From assembly GCA_947044405.1 (NCBI GenBank), contig CAMRHE010000167.1:1657001-1721000 (forward strand): a stretch of DNA of 64,000 nt, read 5' to 3'. Below, piece after piece: positions 56,853-64,000 of the stretch. This DNA comes from Leptodactylus fallax. Taxonomy: Eukaryota; Chordata; Amphibia; Anura; Leptodactylidae. A program made the translations under genes and the position numbers. Position 1 is the first letter of the stretch; each line of letters opens with the position of its first letter. The notes below the pieces were generated by a model. That model had not been told where the DNA came from, ran no database searches, and worked only from the letters and a program-made list of their open reading frames with translations.

Positions 56853-57330
56853 CTTTATGTAATGATTGTGGAAATTTTCTGTTGATCTGGACATTTTCCA
56901 TCACATTCCTCAAGCAGGTGACTTCTTGCCAGAAATCTCTGAAATATTGAGAGGAGAATGCAAAGGTTAGATGAGAAACTATTGTCACTTCCTAAAGATA
57001 ATTTGAAGCCATTTTCCCCCCCTGGGAGTGGTCATACAGGATGTGACAGCGTCCTCTAGAGAGAAGGCTACGGAAGCTGTTGGACAGAGATAACCAACAG
57101 TGTTAACACTATGTCACAGGTTTCTTACTCCAGTGTTTTCCAGCTCGTGACTCTTCAGCAGGAGGAAACTACAGCTCCCAGCATGCCTTATGCTGTAACC
57201 AGTGGAGGCATCTTTTGGTAATCAACACATATTGTATGGCCTGAGCAACCCTAAAGTAATTGTGAGAAGATTTAGTACACATTTATACTATAGAACCTTT
57301 ATAAGGGACTTATATTTGAGTATCCAGAGC

Positions 57331-58309
57331 AATGACACTTGGGGTACAGGATAATGACACGCTGACACTTGGGGTGCAGGATAATGACACGCTGCCACTT
57401 GGGGTACAGGACAATGACACGCTTACACTTGGGGTACAGGATAATGACAGGCTGACACTTGGGGTACAGGATAATGACAGGCTGACACTTGGGGTGCAGG
57501 ATAATGACACGCTGCCACTTGGGGTACAGGACAATGACACGCTTACACTTGGGGTACAGGATAATGACAGGCTGACACTTGGGGTACAGGATAATGACAG
57601 GCTGACACTTGGGGTACAGGATAATGACAGGATGACACTTGGGGTACAGGATAATGACAGGCTGACACTTGGGGTACAGGATAATGACAGGATGACACTT
57701 GGGGTACAGGATAATGACAGGCTGACACTTGGGGTACAGGATAATGACAGGATGACACTTGGGGTACAGGATAATGACAGGCTGACACTTGGAGTGCAGG
57801 ATAATGACACGCTGACACTTGGGGTACAGGATAATGACAGGCTGACACTTGGGGCACAGGATAATGACAGGCTGACACTTGGGGTACAGGATAATGACAC
57901 ACTGACTCTTGGGGTACAGGATAATGACAGGATGACACTTGGGGTACAGGATAATGACAGGCTGACACTTGGGGTACAGGATAATGACACGCTGACATTT
58001 GGGGTACAGGATAATGACACACTGACACTTGGGGTACAGGATAATGACACACTGACACTTGGGGTACAGGATAATGACACGCTGACATTAGGGGTACAGG
58101 ATAATGACAGGTTGACATTTGGGGTACAGGATAATGACACGCTGACACTTGGGGTACAGGATAATGACACGCTGACACTTGGGGTACAGGATAATGACAC
58201 GCTGACACTTGGGGTACAGGATAATGACACGCTGACACTTGGGGTACAGGATAATGACAGGCTGACACTTGGGGTACAGGATAATGAAACGCTGACACTT
58301 GAGGTATAG
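57331..58309 (+). repeat. 30-bp minisatellite, homogeneous array (about 33 units)
   Basis: GACACTTGGGGTACAGGATA ATGACA(G/C)GCT repeated with strict 30-bp spacing. Because 30 is a multiple of 3, frames of over 320 codons stay open on both strands (TLGVQDNDRL on +, SVSLSCTP on -); these are not proteins. Confidence 0.97.
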
Positions 58310-59112
58310 AGGTAAGGTCCTTCTTCCATGCTAATATTATATAATGTTACATTATTAGTGTAGGATTTTGATGGATTTTCTCAGGGACTTTGCTCGCCTC
58401 CTGTGATCTCTTATCTACATATCAGATCTCAGTATTGTCAGGAAGGAGACTTCAAGTGTTGTGCAATGTAGTCTCCAGGATCTTCGAGATTTAGCTAATC
58501 CGCTCTCACACCCAGATCAGTGTCAGAAGACTGTGGAAGGGGTCAGCCCAAAATTATGAGGAAAGGAGCCGGAAATAGGGAACTCCTAGGAGGAAGAGAG
58601 AACTTTGGAGGGTCCTTGTGTCTGCCTGGAATGTCTCCCCCTTGTTCACTTCTCTGCTTCCGTCTTTGGGAGAGGCTCCTGGATGCTCCATTGGAAGTGT
58701 GTAGGACACACCTAAGTGACATTTAGTCATGAAATAACAATCCAGTGACTACAGGCAGATGTTCCTGCGTATAAAAAACTACAGCCTAATGGTCTTGTTA
58801 TCCTCTGCTATCAGGGTGTACATGAGGACTGGGACGCATGGTGTGACCTTGTGCTTGTTTGGACTACGATGTCCGCCTTATCCTGGAGTGATTGAGTCTG
58901 GTACACACATGCCTCCTCATTCCCATCCCTTATAGGAGGAAGCAGGGGCATGACATGAGTCTCCTCGGTGTTAATGCAAAATTTGTAATTGTCCCTTCTC
59001 ATGGGGCAAAGTGGTCTGTCGGCCCCTTAAGAACCAGGGTTTGGGTGCTACTGCTACCTATCTATATCTTCCTATCTATATCTGTCTGCTACCTATCTAT
59101 ATCTTATGTAAA

Positions 59113-59175
59113 TCTGCAAATGTAAAGCACCATGGAATTAATGGTGCTATATAAATAAACAATAATAATAATAAT
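59113..59175 (+). mobile_element. SINE 3' tail fragment
   Basis: AAAGCACCATGGAATTAATG GTGCTATATAAATAAA then (AAT)n, like the GCGCTATATAA tail of the V-SINE at 206-467. The body is missing. Confidence 0.55.
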
Positions 59176-59319
59176 CTTTATCTAGAGATAGATCGATAAA
59201 ATCATGAAAGTTTCCATTCAATGCCTGCTAGCACAGGTCTTCAATTAATATTTCAAAATGTATGAGAACTTAAATAATAGGATTTTTTGCTGTGACATGA
59301 TTTTAAAAAAAATAAATAA

Positions 59320-59323
<4 letters not shown>

Positions 59324-59362
<39 letters not shown>

Positions 59363-59367
59363 TATAC
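59324..59367. repeat. (TA)n microsatellite
   Basis: AAAT repeats leading into about 20 TA units with one interruption. Confidence 0.9.
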
Positions 59368-60957
59368 CAGCCAAGGAAGGGTTACGCAGTCTGAACAGGG
59401 CAGTAAGGCGTGGGGTGACTGCTGCGAGCCTGAGTGCCCACCATCACTGCAGGACAACAAAGCTCCAGATTGTGCGCTGATCATTTATGAATATGACACT
59501 TGTTTCCTAGGTCTGTAGAAGGTGTGAAAGATTTAGGCTCAGTCTGAAGGCCTCAGAGCTGGAATCCTGCACCCTTTCCTTGCCGGGACCCATATTCCCA
59601 GCTGTACTAGAAGACAGACCTGGTACCCAGTACCCTGGAGAGCACCACCTCTATATACTGCCCTTCTATAGGGTAGAGATATGCTATGGTAAGCAAATAT
59701 TATTCAGTTCTGCATGGGGCGTGGCTGTGACAACCTCTCATTCATTTTGAGTCATGTAACATGCCACAGCTGGGGCCACCTATAACCAGGTGTGAGTATA
59801 AAGTGACTGTTTTTCATCTGACGCCCCTCTGTGTCTCACAGGCCTCATGTAAGAGAAATTCATGATATGTACTATTCGGGTATTTGGCCCCACAGATGAT
59901 CCGGTTAGGTGGAGTCGCTGCACATTTACACATTTCCCATACATCCTTTTACCCTGGCTTTAAAAGAAAAAATAAAACATCCACATTCCTTCAGCTTTTC
60001 AGGAAACCCACCCTGTGTGGGACTCATCGAATTCCCAACAGCGATGAGGCAGCGAAACGAGGCGGAATGTGGCTCACACCTCACTAAGTGTATCAGTCAA
60101 AGGGCAAAAGTATGCAGGAGAAACGTATCCAAATGTATGTGATAGAGCAGCACAACAGTTGTAGGATATGCTGGTACTAGTAGTGCTATAGTTGGAATGC
60201 ATTTGAACTATAAGGGGTGCAGAGGTAGCCGTCTATCCCGGGCCCTTGACCCAAAGATCCCTCTGCCCCTTAAAATATGCCATATTTTAAATGACGAGTT
60301 GGGTAGGGGCCCCATTACAGATTTTGAGGGCCGAGAGGATAAAGTGACATTTCTGCATTTGAGCGTGGGCCATGGTACTCTTCAAGGACTCCCCAAGTTA
60401 TATGCAATGTACTGCTCTATCCAGGATGTGAGGGTAGGGTGTGGGCATTGACCAAAAATGCCGGATAGGTACCTAAGAAGGAATGTCTCCACTGTCAGCA
60501 AACAGAGATCTGGAAAATGTGTGAAATCCCATTTAAGATGGTTGATAACTAAAGGGTTAATTGTAAAGGGAAAAGACAAATTTACTAATTTTCCGTACCA
60601 CCCCCAAAGTGGCACTTTTTACTAGCACCCATTGCTTTATTATGTAAACAGCATTCCAAGGGGAGTGCGAGGCAGGGTGGGACCGTCCGCTCAGACCACC
60701 GCACACATGTACTGTGAATGGGACTGCGGCCAAGGAAAGAGCATTCACCGATCACATTGCTCTGGAGCGGCATGTGATAGAAGGAGGGGGGACGGGTGTA
60801 ACTGCAAAGTTCTGCCTGGAAAGTAAACTTTTCATCTTCAACCAGTCATGATAACCTAAGGCCAAAAAAGTGTAGTAAATTCTCTGCAAGCAGAGATGTG
60901 TAGTGTGTGCTGAAGAGTTTTTATAGTTGTCCATTCCTGAGCACAATTCTGCTAATG

Positions 60958-62107
60958 GGGTCACTGTATACATACATTACATTACTTATCCTGTACTGAT
61001 CCTGAGTTATATCCTGTATTATACTCCAGAGCTGCACTCACTATTCTGCTGGTGCAGTCACTATGTACATACATTACATTACTTATCCTGTACTGATCCT
61101 GAGTTACATCCTGTATTATACTCCAGAGCTGCACTCACTATTCTGCTGGTGCAGTCACTGTGTACATACATTACATTACTTATCCTATACTGATCCTGAG
61201 TTATATCCTGTATTATACTCCAGAGCTGCACTCACTATTCTGCCGATGCTGTCACTGTGTACATACATTACATTACTTATCCTGTACTGATCCTGAGTTA
61301 CATCCTGTATTATTCTCCAGAGCTGCACTCACTATTCTGCTGGTGCAGTCACTGTGTACATACATTACATTACTTATCCTGTACTGATCCTAAGTTACAG
61401 TACATCCTATATTATTCTCCAGAGCTGCACACACTATTCTGCTGGTACAGTCACTGTGTACATACATTACATTAATTATCCTGTACTGATCCTGAGTTAC
61501 ATCCTGTATTATTCTCCAGAGCTGCACTCACTATTCTGCTGGTGCAGTCACTGTGTACATACATTACATTACTTATCCTGTACTGATCCTGAGTTACATC
61601 CTGTATTACACTCCAGAGCTGCACTCACTATTCTGCTGGTGCAGTCACTGTGTACATACATTACATTACTTATCCTGTACTGATCCTAAGTTACAGTACA
61701 TCCTATATTATTCTCCAGAGTTGCACACACTATTCTGCTGGTACAGTCACTGTGTACATACATTACATTACTTATCCTGTACTGATCCTGAGTTACATCC
61801 TGTATTATACTCCAGAGCTGCACTCACTATTCTGCTGGTGCAGTCACTGTGTACATACATTACATTACTTATCCTGTACTGATCCTGAGTTACATCCTGT
61901 ATTACACTCCAGAGCTGCACTCACTATTCTGCTGGTGCAGTCACTGTGTACATACATTACATTACTTATCCTGTACTGATCCTAAGTTACAGTACATCCT
62001 ATATTATTCTCCAGAGCTGCACACACTATTCTGCTGGTACAGTCACTGTGTACATACATTACATTAATTATCCTGTACTGATCCTGGGTTACATCCTTTT
62101 TTATACC
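60958..62107 (+). repeat. 97-bp satellite, array 3 (about 12 units)
   Basis: Same monomer and direction as array 1. From 61257 the monomers run 97, 102, 97, a 296-bp higher-order unit repeated three times (starts 61257, 61553, 61849). The 102-bp variant carries CTAAGTTACAGTACATCC with a 5-bp insertion. The last unit degenerates into low-complexity sequence at 62090. Confidence 0.95.
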
Positions 62108-62189
62108 CCAGGGCTCCCCCCATTTTTTTGTTGTGGCGTTTCTTTTTAAAAAAAATAAAATTATTTTTTCTTTTTTTTTCTTTATTTAA

Positions 62190-63018
62190 ATCCTGTATTA
62201 TACTCCTGAGCTGCACTCACTATTCTGCTAGTACAGTCACTGTGTACATACATTATTACATTACTTATCCTGTACTGATCCTGAGTTACATCCTGTATTA
62301 TACTCCAGAGTTGCACTCACTATTCTGCTGGTGCAGTCACTGTGTACATACATTACATTACTTATCCTGTACTGATCCCAGTTACATCCTGTATTATACT
62401 CCAGAGCTGCACTCACTATTCTGTTGGTGCAGTCACTATGTACATACATTGCATTACTTATCCTGTACTGATCCTGAGTTACATCCTGTATTATACTCCA
62501 GAGCTGCACTCACTATTCTGTTGGTGCAGTCACTGTGTACATACATTACATTACTTATCCTGTACTGATCCTGAGTTACATCCTGTATTATACTCCAGAG
62601 CTGCACTCACTATTCTGCTGGTGCAGTCACTGTGTACATACATTACATTACTTATCCTGTACTGATCCTGAGTTACATCCTGTATTATACTCCTGAGCTG
62701 CACTCACTATTCTGCTGGTGCAGTCACTATGTACATACATTGCATTACTTATCCTGTACTGATCCCAGTTACATCCTGTATTATACTCCAGAGCTGCACT
62801 CACTATTCTGCTGGTGCAGTCACTATGTACATACATTGCATTACTTATCCTGTACTGATCCTGAGTTACATCCTGTATTATACTCCAGAGCTGCACTCAC
62901 TATTCTGCTGGTGCAGTCACTATGTACATACATTACATTACTTATCCTGTACTGATCCTGAGTTACATCAAACTGTATTATTCTCCAGAGCTGCACCCAC
63001 TAATCTGCGGGGGCAGGC
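62190..63018 (+). repeat. 97-bp satellite, array 4 (about 8.5 units)
   Basis: Starts at 62342, 62438, 62535, 62632, 62729, 62825, 62922 give spacings of 96 and 97 bp. The 96-bp variant reads GATCCCAGTT. No clean higher-order unit. Separated from array 3 by about 85 bp of T- and A-runs. Confidence 0.93.
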
Positions 63019-63049
63019 CCCGGGTACAATACTGAAACCCAGCTAAAAT

Positions 63050-64000
63050 GGCGAAGAAATGTTTGTTTAAAAGGCGGGGGGGGACTGTTTCCAATGGGAA
63101 CTAGTAGAAATGCAGTTTTGGGGTTCAATACAAAAATAAATAAGTCACCAGCCCCTTCCAAAATCATACTTATCTTCATGTGCTGTGGAGAAATCTGTGT
63201 GCTCTTCTGCTGAGTGACTTTGTTATTAGCTACCTGTTCTTGACCCTATGAATCCAGTATCAGAGTTGCTTAGGAGGTTCTTGACATTATGACCTTGGAG
63301 GCAGTGGCGTAACTAGGAATGGCTGGGCCCCAAGGCGAACATTTGACATGGGGGAAATAAGGGTGGAAATAACTGACTTAACCACACACCCCAGGTTGTT
63401 CTGGGGCTGATTATGTGAAAAAGGGGCACAGCTTTGTTAAAAACTATAAAACATAGTATCTTTTTTATTTCATAGTGTATGCTGGGGGAGATGGCCTCAG
63501 GAATGTGGACTGAACTTTATGGCCGTCTTAATGGGATCTTCTTTTTTAGTACACAAGCCCGGATAGGTCACCCCATCTGCTGGTTCTGCCAAAAATGTGG
63601 GGAGGGTAATGTTCAGTATCCCAGCCCCAGCACAGGCTGAGAACAGAAATACTGACTCTGTGCAATGAATCTTCCCAGGGAAAACAAATCCCCAAGCATT
63701 GCATGCCAAGACTTAAATCCTAAGCATGCCAGGCCTCCGGCCTGCCCCTGTCACTACACATGCACTCAGACAGTGATCCTGTGTACTCTGCATTGAAAAG
63801 CAGTGTCCATGCCCGATAGCACGGGTACTCAATTCGTTTTAATAAAGGTCCAGGTCTGTGGTCAAATTATGGTCATCTGTTAGCATTGTGCAGACTTTTA
63901 GAATTATTATCATCAAGATTTATTATTAGTTGTTAGTGGGAAAACAGAATCAGACCCCTAAACTCACCCAGGCCCCAGACCACACTCCTGAACTCATTTA
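63050..64000. other. Right end, no gene seen
   Basis: Includes a start fragment of the GGCGTAACTAGGAATGGCTG dispersed repeat (63305). Nothing else recognised. Confidence 0.5.

Larger units (their letters stand above)
58320..60950. other. Intergenic, no gene seen
   Basis: Mixed-composition sequence with a SINE tail (59113-59175) and a (TA)n run (59324-59367). I find no exon chain, promoter or RNA gene. Confidence 0.55.

Noticed and set aside
57168..57186. ZNF143-like word ACTACAGCTCCCAGCATGC as a promoter mark
   Set aside because: No CpG cluster, ETS site or first exon near it; such words are also frequent in dispersed repeats.
57310..58329. Overlapping open frames of 339 aa (-) and 325 aa (+)
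   Set aside because: A 30-bp tandem repeat keeps all frames periodic. Both predicted proteins are pure 10-residue repeats; no start context or splice structure.
49502..64000. A fourth gene in the right-hand third
   Set aside because: I looked for exon-like segments with splice sites and conserved protein wording on both strands and found none beyond repeat artefacts.

Overview
This is a vertebrate genomic window, most likely from a frog. The genes are split by canonical GT-AG introns and encode vertebrate proteins. The non-coding DNA holds several Tc1/mariner families, hAT- and TTAA-bounded MITEs, a V-SINE-type tRNA SINE and large minisatellite fields. The frog assignment is inference from the repeat style. 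No species is claimed.

Three genes lie on the + strand. (1) 792-7557: exons 3 to 9 of a CYP2-family cytochrome P450, with exons 1-2 to the left of the window. (2) 9667-33658: a complete 13-exon FBXW10 (F-box plus WD repeats, 1,062 aa). (3) 41537-49501: a complete 7-exon TVP23B (204 aa, Golgi/TGN membrane protein) starting in a GC-rich promoter with two ETS sites and a nearby ZNF143-like site. FBXW10 followed by TVP23B matches the neighbour pair on human 17p11.2. They do not form a pathway; the shared order is ancestral linkage. I see no gene from about 49.5 kb to 64 kb.

Mobile DNA fills the introns. There are five near full-length Tc1-type elements in three families: alpha at 4086 and 33852, beta at 11914, gamma at 19862 and 30975. 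Beta and one gamma copy keep an uninterrupted DD34E transposase. Both alpha copies share one frameshift, and the other gamma copy has its own. A decayed mariner, several TA-flanked MITEs, an hAT MITE with an 8-bp target duplication, TTAA-bounded foldback elements and a U2 snRNA 5' fragment are also present.

Tandem repeats dominate the intergenic DNA: a purine-rich minisatellite (8.0-8.9 kb), four arrays of one 97-bp satellite (37.2, 56.1, 61.0 and 62.2 kb), a 35-bp minisatellite (39.2-40.2 kb, with a seed inside FBXW10), and a 30-bp minisatellite in two opposite orientations (54.9 and 57.3 kb). Two of the 97-bp arrays have evolved their own trimeric higher-order repeats. Long open frames in these arrays are by-products of repeat length.

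I found no clear new multi-gene system. The items most worth following up are the two intact transposases, the shared-frameshift pair, the truncated U2-like unit ending in a hairpin and T-run, a near-perfect 39-bp intronic hairpin, foldback elements carrying consensus splice donors on both arms, and the satellite higher-order structure.
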